64,000 nucleotides of DNA from an uncultured Lachnospiraceae bacterium (GTDB lineage Bacteria > Bacillota > Clostridia > Lachnospirales > Lachnospiraceae), in assembly GCA_902789735.1 (NCBI GenBank), contig CADAOZ010000004.1:1-64000 (forward strand), in the 5' to 3' direction. Shown piece by piece: positions 8,349-16,738 of this stretch. The translations under genes and the position numbers were made by a program. The number at the start of each line of letters is the position of its first letter. The stretch's first letter is position 1. Under the pieces are notes generated by a model that saw only the letters and a program-made list of their open reading frames with translations, searched no databases and was not told where the DNA came from.

Positions 8349-9155
8349 TTATTCATAATCATCCAGAATATCGCCCAGAGGATCACCTGTGCCGCCCTGG
8401 CCGCCGGCTGCTACTACGCCGCCGCTCTCGGAGAGCTTCAGGTAGATCAGAGCCATGGATACAGCGATTGTACCCAGAGCGATCAGAGTCAGATCGGAAA
8501 CAGCGGCCAGCGCGAAACCGATGGCGAAGAAAGGCCATGTCTCAGCGGTAGCCATCATGTTGATAACGAGCGCGTAACCTACTGCAACGACCATGCCGCC
8601 GCCGATGGACATGCCTTCGGTCAGCCATGCGGGCATGGAATTCAGAGCGTTTGCTACCAGGGTATCGGATACGAAGCAAAGTGCCAGAGCGGGGATCGCG
8701 ATACGAAGGCCCTGCAGGCAGATTGCGATGTACTGCCAGATTTCGATAGCGCCGAAGTTGGCTTTCTCGGCAGCAGCGTCCATCTGATGAACGACCGCGA
8801 CGGAAACAGTACGGATAACCATGGTAAGGAACAGGCCTGCTACTGCCAGCGGAATCGCGACCGCGATCGCGGAAGCAACACCGGCTTCACCCTGACCACC
8901 CTTGACAAGGATGATGGCGGAAGCTACGGAAGCAAGAGCTGCGTCGGGAGATACAGCCGCGCCGATGTTCGCCCAGCCAAGAGCCATGAGCTGCAGTGTG
9001 CCGCCCAGGATAATGCAGGGAACGGCATTGCCTGTAACAAGACCGATCAGTGTGCATGCGACCAGGGGCTGATGGAATTCGAACTCATCGAGAATGCCTT
9101 CAACGCCGGCCAGAAATGCAACAATAAATACTAACAGAACGCTAACTATATTCAT
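8349..9155 (-). CDS. manY: PTS mannose/sorbose-family EIIC component
   Basis: A 268-residue polytopic membrane protein with the EIIC-Man/Sor signature FLAGVEGILDEFEFHQPLVACTLIG near the N-terminus, then GGTLQLMALGW.NIGAAVSPDAALASV. It transports the sugar while EIIAB supplies the phosphate. An ATG directly abutting AGGAGG (9161) is possible, but the second ATG (9155, MNIVSVL) has 7-bp spacing and is preferred. The short C-terminal tail is Gly-rich, then acidic. It lies between manX (27 bp) and manZ (15 bp). Confidence 0.93.
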   Translation of the reverse strand: MNIVSVLLVFIVAFLAGVEGILDEFEFHQPLVACTLIGLVTGNAVPCIILGGTLQLMALGWANIGAAVSPDAALASVASAIILVKGGQGEAGVASAIAVAIPLAVAGLFLTMVIRTVSVAVVHQMDAAAEKANFGAIEIWQYIAICLQGLRIAIPALALCFVSDTLVANALNSMPAWLTEGMSIGGGMVVAVGYALVINMMATAETWPFFAIGFALAAVSDLTLIALGTIAVSMALIYLKLSESGGVVAAGGQGGTGDPLGDILDDYE

Positions 9156-9182
9156 TGTCATTCCTCCTAAAAGAATTTGTTA

Positions 9183-10175
9183 TCAGAGACCAAGGCCTTC
9201 TCTTGCCTTAGCAAGCAGCGCATCCATGTCTTCGGGAGCGTCTGCGGGTACCTTACGGACATCAAACTGAACGCCGCGCTTTTTGAGTTCTTCGAAGCAT
9301 TCGATGTCTTTTGCGTCAAGGGAAAGCACCTTGTTAACAGCTACCTTGCCCTGGCTGTGCGCCATGGAGCCGATATTCAGGCTCTTGATATCAACGCCGT
9401 TGTCGATCGCCTCAAGAGCGTCCTGAGGGGTCTCGAAGAGCAGGAAAGCGGTCGTATCGCCAAAACGAGGATCCTTAACGACCTCAGCCATCTTATACTG
9501 AGGAATAACATGTGCTTTGATTCCGGGCGGTGCTGCTTCCATGATCATCTGCTTACGCAGAGCGTCATGGGCGACATTGTCGGAAACGACGATGATACGC
9601 TGGGGAGCGATCGCCTTGGACCAGTTGGTTGCGACCTGTCCGTGCAGAAGTCTGGTATCGACACGGGCAAATTTGATCTTGATATGGCCGTCGCCGAGAA
9701 CGGTTCCGGGCGGGATGGCGCCTGCGGGAGCCGCGGGGCCTGCTGCTGCAGCAGCGCCGCCTTCTTCAGCGGGCTCAAGATCTTTCGGGAAGACACGGAT
9801 ACCGGTCTTTCCTTCGGGGATGATTGCCTGGGCCAGTTCATGAGCCGTCTCATAATCGTCACGCGCGGCATACGCGGCAACGAGCATGGGAAGGTTCAGG
9901 CCTGCAACGATCGCCCAATTGTCTTCGTGTCCCGCAATCAGTCTGTTTGCCTGATTGAAGGGCGTGCCGCCCCACAGATCGACCAGAATCAGGACCTGCT
10001 CCTGATCATCAAACTCAGAGATGGCTTTTTCCATCTTTGCGTAGAGATCATCGGGGCCTTCGCTGGGAAGCAGAATGACTGCAGAAACGTTTTCCTGCTC
10101 ACCGAAAATCATGTTACCGGACATAAAAATGCCTTCCGCAAATTTTCCGTGAGTGGCGAGAAGAATACTAACCAT
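9183..10175 (-). CDS. manX: PTS mannose-family EIIAB, two domains in one chain
   Basis: Residues 1-130 are EIIA-Man with phospho-histidine His9 (LLATHG) and the LVDLWGGTPFNQA motif. An Ala/Pro/Gly-rich hinge at about 138-160 leads to EIIB (about 163-330) with the phospho-site His178 in VDTRLLHGQV. HPr phosphorylates His9, which passes phosphate to His178 and then to the sugar. Fused EIIAB of about 330 residues is the usual Firmicute form. It is the first gene of the operon, with an AAAGGAGG site and its own promoter. No sigma-54 promoter or LevR-type regulator was seen nearby. Confidence 0.95.
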   Translation of the reverse strand: MVSILLATHGKFAEGIFMSGNMIFGEQENVSAVILLPSEGPDDLYAKMEKAISEFDDQEQVLILVDLWGGTPFNQANRLIAGHEDNWAIVAGLNLPMLVAAYAARDDYETAHELAQAIIPEGKTGIRVFPKDLEPAEEGGAAAAAGPAAPAGAIPPGTVLGDGHIKIKFARVDTRLLHGQVATNWSKAIAPQRIIVVSDNVAHDALRKQMIMEAAPPGIKAHVIPQYKMAEVVKDPRFGDTTAFLLFETPQDALEAIDNGVDIKSLNIGSMAHSQGKVAVNKVLSLDAKDIECFEELKKRGVQFDVRKVPADAPEDMDALLAKAREGLGL

Positions 10176-10214
10176 TTGCTATTCCTCCTTTTGAATTGAT
10201 AGTTGCATTTGATT

Positions 10215-10249
10215 CTTTTTGGGCATTCCTGAAAAAAATGTCCAAAAAG
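10215..10249 (-). promoter_or_regulatory. Leader hairpin of the man operon
   Basis: CTTTTTGGGCATT (10215-10227) pairs with AATGTCCAAAAAG (10237-10249), 13 bp with one G-T pair and a short A-rich loop. It lies in the transcribed leader 40-75 nt upstream of manX. It could be an attenuator, a stability element or a DNA operator. Confidence 0.5.
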
Positions 10250-10277
10250 GTCCTTTTGATTAGATAATCTGTTAATC

Positions 10278-10306
10278 ATTATATACAAACGAAAAAGAGA
10301 AAACAA
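10278..10306 (-). promoter_or_regulatory. man operon promoter
   Basis: On the minus strand TTGTTT (10301-10306) and TATAAT (10278-10283) have a 17-bp spacer and lie in AT-rich DNA. This is a sigma-A-type promoter. Confidence 0.75.
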
Positions 10307-10380
10307 CCAGAATTTAATATTTTGATAATATTATTTAATCTTATTTTATTTTTAGATTGTTAATTTTCCTACAACAGAAG

Positions 10381-10416
10381 AAGGCAGCCTTTTCCGAAAC
10401 CGGAAACAGCTGCCTT
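10381..10416 (-). terminator. Terminator of the proC/small-gene operon
   Basis: AAGGCAGC (10381-10388) pairs with GCTGCCTT (10409-10416), with an inner TTTCCG/CGGAAA stem. The minus-strand tail is only moderately T-rich. Confidence 0.6.
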
Positions 10417-10452
10417 ACAGTGTGGGATTAAACCGTATAAATTTTTATCGTA

Positions 10453-10842
10453 TCAGCGGAATTTTTTGCTGAACTGCACCAGTTTGTATACTCTTTCCGT
10501 GTTCCTGGCCGCATTGCGGATATTAAAGCCTGTCCAGATCATGGACAGCGCCATATTGCTTTTTTTGCCTCCGCGCCTGCGGTCTGCACGACCGTCGCCC
10601 GCTCCAGCGGCGTCCGCTTTCATGTCATTGACCGCATTTTTGTCAGCTTTTTTATCTGCTTTTTTATCTTTGGACGCCTTATGCAGCTGACCGATAATGA
10701 TCCCTGCCGCTGCGGCCTGCACCACAGCGGGACCGTTCTTTCCCAGCCTGACCTTCCCGCCAGCACGGGTGATGCGGTCCAGAGATGCTGCTCCTGCTCG
10801 TATGGAACGGAACCCGATTTTCATTGCGTATCCGATATTCAT
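10453..10842 (-). CDS. Hypothetical 129-residue basic protein downstream of proC
   Basis: I do not recognise the family. From the preferred start (MNIGYAMKIGFRSIR, ATG at 10842, AAGGAG nine bases upstream) it has a weakly hydrophobic Ala-rich stretch (AVVQAAAAGIIIGQL), a Lys/Asp/Ala low-complexity linker with repeated KKADK, and a basic C-terminus ending VYKLVQFSKKFR. A longer frame to 10911 would overlap the end of proC and lacks a ribosome binding site. It lies 25 bp after proC and is probably cotranscribed. No signal peptide or clear membrane helix is seen. Confidence 0.65.
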   Translation of the reverse strand: MNIGYAMKIGFRSIRAGAASLDRITRAGGKVRLGKNGPAVVQAAAAGIIIGQLHKASKDKKADKKADKNAVNDMKADAAGAGDGRADRRRGGKKSNMALSMIWTGFNIRNAARNTERVYKLVQFSKKFR

Positions 10843-10867
10843 CGCCCTGTTCTCCTTCCCTTCCGGG

Positions 10868-11674
10868 TCATCCTTTCCGCAGAGCTTCCGACTTTGCCGC
10901 GCAGGCGTCAATGCACTCGATCACAGCGCTGCGGAAACCTCTTTCTTCCAGGACCCTGACAGCTTCGATGGTCGTTCCGGCGGGAGAAGTGACCATATCC
11001 TTGAGCTCACCGGGATGCTTTCCTGTCTCCAGGACCATTTTGGCGCTGCCAAGGACCGACTGGGCGGAGAATTTGTAGGCCTGCTGCCTGGGCATGCCTC
11101 CCAGCACGGCCGCGTCCGCCATGGCTTCGATCAGCATAAAGATATAAGCAGGGGAGCTTCCGCTGACAGCGGTCACCACATCGAACAATTTCTCACTGAC
11201 CACTTCGGTCTTGCCGAATCCGTCACAAATTTTGACCGCATAGGTCAACTCTTCTTTGCTGACATTTTTGTTGGGGCAGGCAGCCGTCATGCCTTCTCCC
11301 ACCATTGCGGGCGTATTGGGCATCAGCCGGACCACTTTGACCTGTTTGGGGGCAAACTGTTCTTCAATATAATCCAGCGTCCTGCCGGCCGCAATACTGA
11401 TGATCAGCTGGTCTTCCCGGATCTCATCTTTGATTTCCGAGATCATTTCCTGATAATACTGCGGTTTGATCGTAAAAAAGACGGTCTCCGCCTGACGCAC
11501 GACCTCAAGATTGTCACTCGTCACATGAATGCCGTTCTCCTGCAGCGTCCTCTGCCGGCCTGCCTCCGTGGGGTCAGATCCGATGATCTGATCCGCCGCG
11601 ACCAGCCCGTTGGCGATAATGCCGTGCATGATGGCGTTTGCCATATTTCCGCATCCGATAAAACCCAGTTTCAT
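10868..11674 (-). CDS. proC: Pyrroline-5-carboxylate reductase
   Basis: Last step of proline synthesis, NAD(P)H reduction of pyrroline-5-carboxylate, in the cytoplasm. The 268-residue protein opens MKLGFIGCGNMANAIMHG (Rossmann GxGxMA motif), then IKPQYYQEMI, LMPNTPAMVGEGM and the C-terminal signature AVSGSSPAYIFMLIEAMADAAVLGGMPR. The ATG at 11674 has GGAGGAG at correct spacing; an open frame continues upstream to 11854 but lacks family similarity. Divergent from the M13 peptidase gene. Confidence 0.95.
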   Translation of the reverse strand: MKLGFIGCGNMANAIMHGIIANGLVAADQIIGSDPTEAGRQRTLQENGIHVTSDNLEVVRQAETVFFTIKPQYYQEMISEIKDEIREDQLIISIAAGRTLDYIEEQFAPKQVKVVRLMPNTPAMVGEGMTAACPNKNVSKEELTYAVKICDGFGKTEVVSEKLFDVVTAVSGSSPAYIFMLIEAMADAAVLGGMPRQQAYKFSAQSVLGSAKMVLETGKHPGELKDMVTSPAGTTIEAVRVLEERGFRSAVIECIDACAAKSEALRKG

Positions 11675-11910
11675 AATTGACTCCTCCATATCTCCTCTTT
11701 TGAGCTTTACGCCGCCATACTCCCCCTGATATAAATGCCTTATATCTGTTGTTCTATGGAAACGCGGCGTTTTACCCTGCAGACCTATTATATTTTTATT
11801 TACATGTGTTCGCAAGATTTTCATCCTGATCCTGTAAATACCTGTAAAATACAATAAACAGGTTCATCTTTTCAGATGATCCGCCTGATTCAGCCTGATT
11901 AACCTGTTCA

Positions 11911-11926
11911 GCCAATGTACATTGGC
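11911..11926. promoter_or_regulatory. 16-bp perfect palindrome, operator candidate
   Basis: GCCAATGTACATTGGC is its own reverse complement. It lies in the 367-bp gap between divergent proC and the M13 peptidase, 12 bp before a possible -10 (TAAAAT, 11938-11943) for the peptidase gene. The rest of the gap is AT-rich with no further feature I can support. Confidence 0.55.
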
Positions 11927-12041
11927 CGTCTCTGTGGTAAAATGAACTATTAAAACATGCAGTAATGAACTTAATATCTTCCTTTTTTTATAGGATTCTT
12001 TTTAATAGGATTCATCAGAAATGACCAGGGAGAATATATCT

Positions 12042-14279
12042 ATGAACGTAAAAAAACATACTGTCACCGCCCTGCTTCTGTCAGCGGCCCTGCTGTGCGC
12101 AGGCTGCAGCGGCTTTCCGGGACCTTCCGCCCAGACGGGGACCGGATCGACCGGCCAGCCGGATCCACAGACCGCTGCCCGTCCTGAGGCAGATGGCGAT
12201 TCCCAGGGGACCGGACCGGAAACCGGAACAGAGGAAACAGAAAATGGCGACAGCCTGGCGGAGGACCGTGAAGACTATACCGCCTCTGATTATGACGCCC
12301 ATTATAACAGCCTGTTCGGAGAGGATTACATCCGTCCCTGGATTGACGCGGATATTCAAGGCGTATTGGAACAATCCGAGCCCGCGGATGTAAAAAACGA
12401 CTTCTACGCTGCCATCAACCGGGACTGGATCATAAACACTAAGATCCCGGACGGTTATTCCTCCTATGATACGATAAGGGAGCGTCAGCAGGAGGTCGAC
12501 AGTCAGATGATCGACCTGCTCACCGACCGCACCCTGACCGGCCCCGAAGCGCAGATCACCCAGACGGTCTACGATCTGTGGATGGACTGGGACGCCAGAA
12601 ACGAAGAAGGCGTCAGCGCTCTGGCTGATATTATCAATGATATCAGAGAGATTGATTCCCTGGAGGACCTGACTGCCTATCAGTCCCGGTTCGATACGGC
12701 CGTATCTTCCATCATGCTGATGGACGCCTATACTTCCGCGGACCTGAATGATTCCAGTCATTATACCGTCTATGTGGATCCCATGGAATTTATCCTGGAA
12801 GATCCTTATTATTACACCTATCTGGGGCAGGGCGGTTATACCATGCAGCCGGTCTATACGGATACCATTTACAAAATGCTTATGCGCTGCGGCCTTTCCG
12901 AACAGGAGGCCGGACAGATCATCAGCGACAGCTATTCTTTCGAATATGATGTGGCCCGGCACTGCCTGACCACGGAAGACAGATACGCGGAAGGCATCAC
13001 GGACCGGATCAACAATCCCAGGACGCTGGAAGAACTGGCTTCAGAGCAGGGCAATTTCCCCCTGACCTCCATGCTGAAGGGCATGAAGATGGACACCTCC
13101 CGGACCTATAACCTGACAGAACCGGAATGGCTGGCCTGTATGAGCGATCTGTATACGGAAGGCAATGTCGGCCGTATGAAAGCGTATCTGATGGCACAGA
13201 ACTGTATCGAATATATCGAACTGCTGGACAGGGACTCCTATGACCTGTACAACGCCCTGCATCAGGAGATTTCCGGAATCCAGGGCCAGATTGAAGACGA
13301 AACAGCGGCTTACAACTGTATCGAAGATTATCTGTCACGCCCCATCGGCCAGCTTTACTGTCAGAAATACGTCAGCGCTGATATCAAGGCGGATATCACA
13401 CAGCTGACGAATGACATCATCCGGGAATACCGGACCATGCTGGAGGAGGAAGATTTCCTGTCCGAAGCCACCCGGAAAGAGGCTATTCAAAAGCTGGATT
13501 CCATCCGGACCAAGATCTGTTATCCGGAAGAGACCAAAGATTATTCCGATCTGCGGATCAAAAGCAAAGAAGAAGGCGGTACACTGACAGATGCCATGAT
13601 GGTCATCAGTCAGTACAACCTGGAAACCGGTATCGCCAATATCAATCAGGAAGTGGATAAGGACAAATGGAAATACCCGCCCCAGGAAGTCAACGCCTCC
13701 TACTCTCCTTCCGAGAATTCCATCTGTATTTCCGCCGGGATCCTGGGCGGCAGCATCTACAGTCTGGATATGTCCCGGGAAGAAAAATACGCCATGATCG
13801 GTGTTGCCATTGCCCATGAGATCACCCACGCCTTTGATACCTCCGGCGCCCGCTATGATGAGAACGGCAATCTCCGTGACTGGTGGCAGCCGGAAGACTA
13901 CGCCGCTTTCCGTAAAAAAGCGGATAAACTGATCGGTTATTATAATAACGTCATACCAATGGAAGGCATGAAATACAGCGGTGAACGGGTCGATACGGAA
14001 GCGATCGCGGATCTGGGCGGTATGAAATGTATGCTGCGGATGGCTTCTTCCATTGACGGGTTTAATTATAAGAAGTTCTTCGAATCCTACGCCCACCTCT
14101 GGTGCAGCGTATCGACCGCTGAAAATGAATGGTACAAGGCCGAACAGGATTCCCATCCGCTGAGTTATCTGCGGGTCAACGCAGTTGTCCAGCAGTTTGA
14201 CGAATTTATCGAGACTTATCAGATTCAGGAAGGCGACGGCATGTATCTGGCCCCAGAAGACCGGATCAGTGTCTGGTAA
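12042..14279 (+). CDS. M13-family zinc metallopeptidase, lipoprotein
   Basis: A PepO/neprilysin-like endopeptidase of 745 residues. The signal peptide ends in the lipobox LLCAGC, so the mature protein should be lipid-anchored outside the membrane. A Pro/Gly/Thr-rich acidic linker (about 20-90) follows, then the M13 N-terminal domain beginning VKNDFYAAINRDWI. The catalytic site is HEITH (592-596) with the third zinc ligand Glu653 in TEAIADLGG, and NASYSPSENSICISAGIL supplies the substrate-edge motif. The end MYLAPEDRISVW is typical. The start MNVKK has GGGAG nine bases upstream; the ATG seven codons earlier is less likely. It is monocistronic with its own terminator. Confidence 0.92.
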   Translation: MNVKKHTVTALLLSAALLCAGCSGFPGPSAQTGTGSTGQPDPQTAARPEADGDSQGTGPETGTEETENGDSLAEDREDYTASDYDAHYNSLFGEDYIRPWIDADIQGVLEQSEPADVKNDFYAAINRDWIINTKIPDGYSSYDTIRERQQEVDSQMIDLLTDRTLTGPEAQITQTVYDLWMDWDARNEEGVSALADIINDIREIDSLEDLTAYQSRFDTAVSSIMLMDAYTSADLNDSSHYTVYVDPMEFILEDPYYYTYLGQGGYTMQPVYTDTIYKMLMRCGLSEQEAGQIISDSYSFEYDVARHCLTTEDRYAEGITDRINNPRTLEELASEQGNFPLTSMLKGMKMDTSRTYNLTEPEWLACMSDLYTEGNVGRMKAYLMAQNCIEYIELLDRDSYDLYNALHQEISGIQGQIEDETAAYNCIEDYLSRPIGQLYCQKYVSADIKADITQLTNDIIREYRTMLEEEDFLSEATRKEAIQKLDSIRTKICYPEETKDYSDLRIKSKEEGGTLTDAMMVISQYNLETGIANINQEVDKDKWKYPPQEVNASYSPSENSICISAGILGGSIYSLDMSREEKYAMIGVAIAHEITHAFDTSGARYDENGNLRDWWQPEDYAAFRKKADKLIGYYNNVIPMEGMKYSGERVDTEAIADLGGMKCMLRMASSIDGFNYKKFFESYAHLWCSVSTAENEWYKAEQDSHPLSYLRVNAVVQQFDEFIETYQIQEGDGMYLAPEDRISVW

Positions 14280-14360
14280 ACACAGCTGTAATTTATGTTG
14301 TTCCTGCCGCGTTTTACGCGCTTCTGTTGTAAATTAATAACGCATATCTTTTTGAATTTC

Positions 14361-14391
14361 AGTCCGGAAGCATTCCTGCAGCTTCCGGACT
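14361..14391 (+). terminator. Terminator of the M13 peptidase gene
   Basis: AGTCCGGAAGC (14361-14371) and GCTTCCGGACT (14381-14391) form a perfect stem followed by GCTTTTTTG. Confidence 0.9.
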
Positions 14392-14401
14392 GCTTTTTTG
14401 T

Positions 14402-14465
14402 GTCGCAGACAAAATAAACCCCCTGCTCTGCAGGGGGAGGGCAGGGGGTTTATTTTGTCTGCGAC
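14402..14465. repeat. 25-bp perfect inverted repeat
   Basis: Arms 14402-14426 and 14441-14465 are exact reverse complements, starting GTCGCAGACAAAATAAACC, around a 14-nt G-rich loop. It lies between two ordinary terminators in the 351-bp convergent gap; nothing else is evident there. Confidence 0.85.
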
Positions 14466-14469
14466 CCAA

Positions 14470-14517
14470 AAAGACACTGCGCTTTGGCAGGTTCATCCGC
14501 CAGGACGCAGTGTCTTT
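14470..14517 (-). terminator. Terminator of the EIIC-EIIA gene
   Basis: AAAGACACTGCG (14470-14481) pairs with CGCAGTGTCTTT (14506-14517), with an inner TGGC/GCCA stem. Read on the minus strand it is followed by TTTTTGGG. Confidence 0.75.
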
Positions 14518-14630
14518 ATCATCATCATTATCTTTCTAAATCTGCCGGTATCATTCCGGGAACAGGCAGTCTTCCGCCTGCGGCCAGTTCCTGAGAAGGC
14601 CGCGGCCGGATCCTTTCTTACAGGAACGGA

Positions 14631-16652
14631 TCAGATGGTAACGGTCATGATCACGGTTTCCGGTCCCGCCGTCATGCCGGTCTTTACGGAAATATCTGTA
14701 TACAGATCGGGATTGCCGATCACCACCGGGGTTGACAGGTCACAGCCTTCCGCCCGCAGCTTATCCAGATCCGCGGAAAGAAGCCTTGTTCCTCTGCTGA
14801 CCGTGTCGCCATCCGAAACAAACGCCTGGAAATACCTGCCGCCCAGGCCGGCCGTACCCAGACCTATATGGATCAGCATATCCACGCTGTCCTCCAGCTT
14901 CAGGGCAATGGCGTGATTGGCAGGTCCATAGACCATAGTCACGACGCCGTCAGCGGGCGCAAATACATCCCCGTTATCAGGAATGATGCAGACGCCTTTT
15001 CCGATCTCACCGGAAGCAAAAGACGCGTCTTTAACAGAAGACAGCGGCAGGACTTTGCCGGTCATGGGAGCGGTGATATCCAGAACGATCGGTGCATCGT
15101 CATCTTCTTCCTCTTCTTCTGATTCCTCTCCTTCGGAAACTGCCTGCTCATCCCTGTCTGCTTCCGCTTCCTCTGCTCCGACTGCAGCCGTAACCGCCGC
15201 GGCAGCTGCCGCGGTTTCTGCCGCGGGAATATTCTCTGCTGTATGAGCCGGTTCCTCTGCCGCAGATTTCTCTTCTGCCACAGCAGCTTCTTCACCGGCT
15301 TCGTCCGGCGCCTCTTCGGATTCTCCTGCAGAGACTGCTTCCGCTTCCGCAGGAGCTTCCACAAAAGAATTTCCCTCTGAAGAATTCTCCACAGCAGGAG
15401 CAGGTGCTGCCGCTTCCGCTTCTGTTTCCGCGGTTTCTTCCGTTTCCGCTGTCACCTCTTCACCGGCGTCTTCCGCATCGGTCATATCAGCGGTATCTTC
15501 TTCCTCGATGTCGAAATCGGGATCGATCTCATCCTCTGAAATGTTGAACAGCCAGCTCAGCAGCCAGGCGCCGAAGAAGGCAATGGCCAGTCCCCCCGCG
15601 TAAAAGGCGAACTCACGGATGGTATCCACCGAATACGTAAAGAAAAGGGATACAAGGCCGTAGTTGACAGCCTGATCACCCAGGATCCCGCCATATCCCA
15701 TAAATGCGCCGCCGGCCGCGCCTGCGATGATAGCTGCCAGCATGGGCCTCTTAAAGCGCAGGTTGATACCGACAGAAGCAGGGTCAGATACACCGCCGAT
15801 CACCGCTGCCAGCAGGGAGGCGCCGGCTGTGGTCCTGGTTTTGGAATTCCTGGTCCGGATCATGACGCCCATGGCCGCGCCGGCCTGGGCAAAAATGGCC
15901 GCGCCTGCGTAGCCCAGCAGGGTCTGGCGTCCGGTGGTCAGCAGATCGTTGCCGGCGATGGGCAGGATCGATTTCTGAGCGCCGAACAACAGAAGCAGGG
16001 ACCAGAGACCGCCGATCATGGCGCCGCCCGCGATGGGACTGACCGCTTCCGCTTTCTGATACAGGAACAGGGCGCCTTTTCCGGCGAACAGTCCTACAGG
16101 ACCGATAATGCAGAGGGTCAGCGGGACCATGATCAGCAGGCTGAGCAGGGGCACAGCAACCGCGCCGACCTCTTCATTGAACAGGACGTACAGCAGCCTT
16201 TCCAGCAGATACAGGACCAGTACAGCCAGCAGGGCCGGAATGACCGTACCGGAATAGGAATACCATTCCGAAGCCTTGCCAAGCATCCATGTCTGCCGCA
16301 TGACAGGAATTCCCAGGAATGTGATCCTCTCTCCGCCCCCGGCCATATAGGTCATCAGATCCGGCGCCACCATCAGGCTGCCTATGATCATGGCGACCGC
16401 CTGATTGCATTTGAGGGCCCTGGCCGCCGACCAGGCTATGAATACCGGAAACAGGGTAAAAATCAGTGAGAATGCCAGATAAATCAGCTGGAAGGTCGAA
16501 TGCGCCGTCAGATCCATGATATTGAAATAACCGAGCATGAACTGAACCGCTGTCAGCAGGGCCAGCATCAGGCCGGACGCGGCCAGGACCGGCGCCACAG
16601 AAGCGAAAATATCTGAAAAAATCTTTAACGGTGAACGTTTACTATTTTCCAT
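14631..16652 (-). CDS. PTS glucose/beta-glucoside-superfamily EIIC-EIIA protein lacking EIIB
   Basis: Residues about 10-370 are a membrane EIIC of the beta-glucoside type (starts IFSDIFASVAPVLAASGLM; conserved AGGERITFLGIPV and GGVSDPASVGINL). A very acidic Ala/Glu-rich linker (about 375-520) follows, then a Crr-like EIIA (525-673). The EIIA pair His580 (ANHAIAL) and His595 (DMLIHIGLG), 15 residues apart, matches His75/His90 of EIIA-Glc. BglF-class proteins normally also carry EIIB with a CxTRLR-type cysteine motif; none is present here, so phosphate must pass through an EIIB encoded elsewhere. Substrate unknown. The cytidylate-kinase-like gene lies 86 bp upstream; that gap holds a TGATATAT direct repeat. 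Confidence 0.88.
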   Translation of the reverse strand: MENSKRSPLKIFSDIFASVAPVLAASGLMLALLTAVQFMLGYFNIMDLTAHSTFQLIYLAFSLIFTLFPVFIAWSAARALKCNQAVAMIIGSLMVAPDLMTYMAGGGERITFLGIPVMRQTWMLGKASEWYSYSGTVIPALLAVLVLYLLERLLYVLFNEEVGAVAVPLLSLLIMVPLTLCIIGPVGLFAGKGALFLYQKAEAVSPIAGGAMIGGLWSLLLLFGAQKSILPIAGNDLLTTGRQTLLGYAGAAIFAQAGAAMGVMIRTRNSKTRTTAGASLLAAVIGGVSDPASVGINLRFKRPMLAAIIAGAAGGAFMGYGGILGDQAVNYGLVSLFFTYSVDTIREFAFYAGGLAIAFFGAWLLSWLFNISEDEIDPDFDIEEEDTADMTDAEDAGEEVTAETEETAETEAEAAAPAPAVENSSEGNSFVEAPAEAEAVSAGESEEAPDEAGEEAAVAEEKSAAEEPAHTAENIPAAETAAAAAAVTAAVGAEEAEADRDEQAVSEGEESEEEEEDDDAPIVLDITAPMTGKVLPLSSVKDASFASGEIGKGVCIIPDNGDVFAPADGVVTMVYGPANHAIALKLEDSVDMLIHIGLGTAGLGGRYFQAFVSDGDTVSRGTRLLSADLDKLRAEGCDLSTPVVIGNPDLYTDISVKTGMTAGPETVIMTVTI

Positions 16653-16738
16653 TGGATTTTATCCCCTTTTACCGGGATCTTCCTGCCCGTTCCGTCCGGA
16701 CACAGCAGATCCCCATTTTTTATATATCAATATATCAG

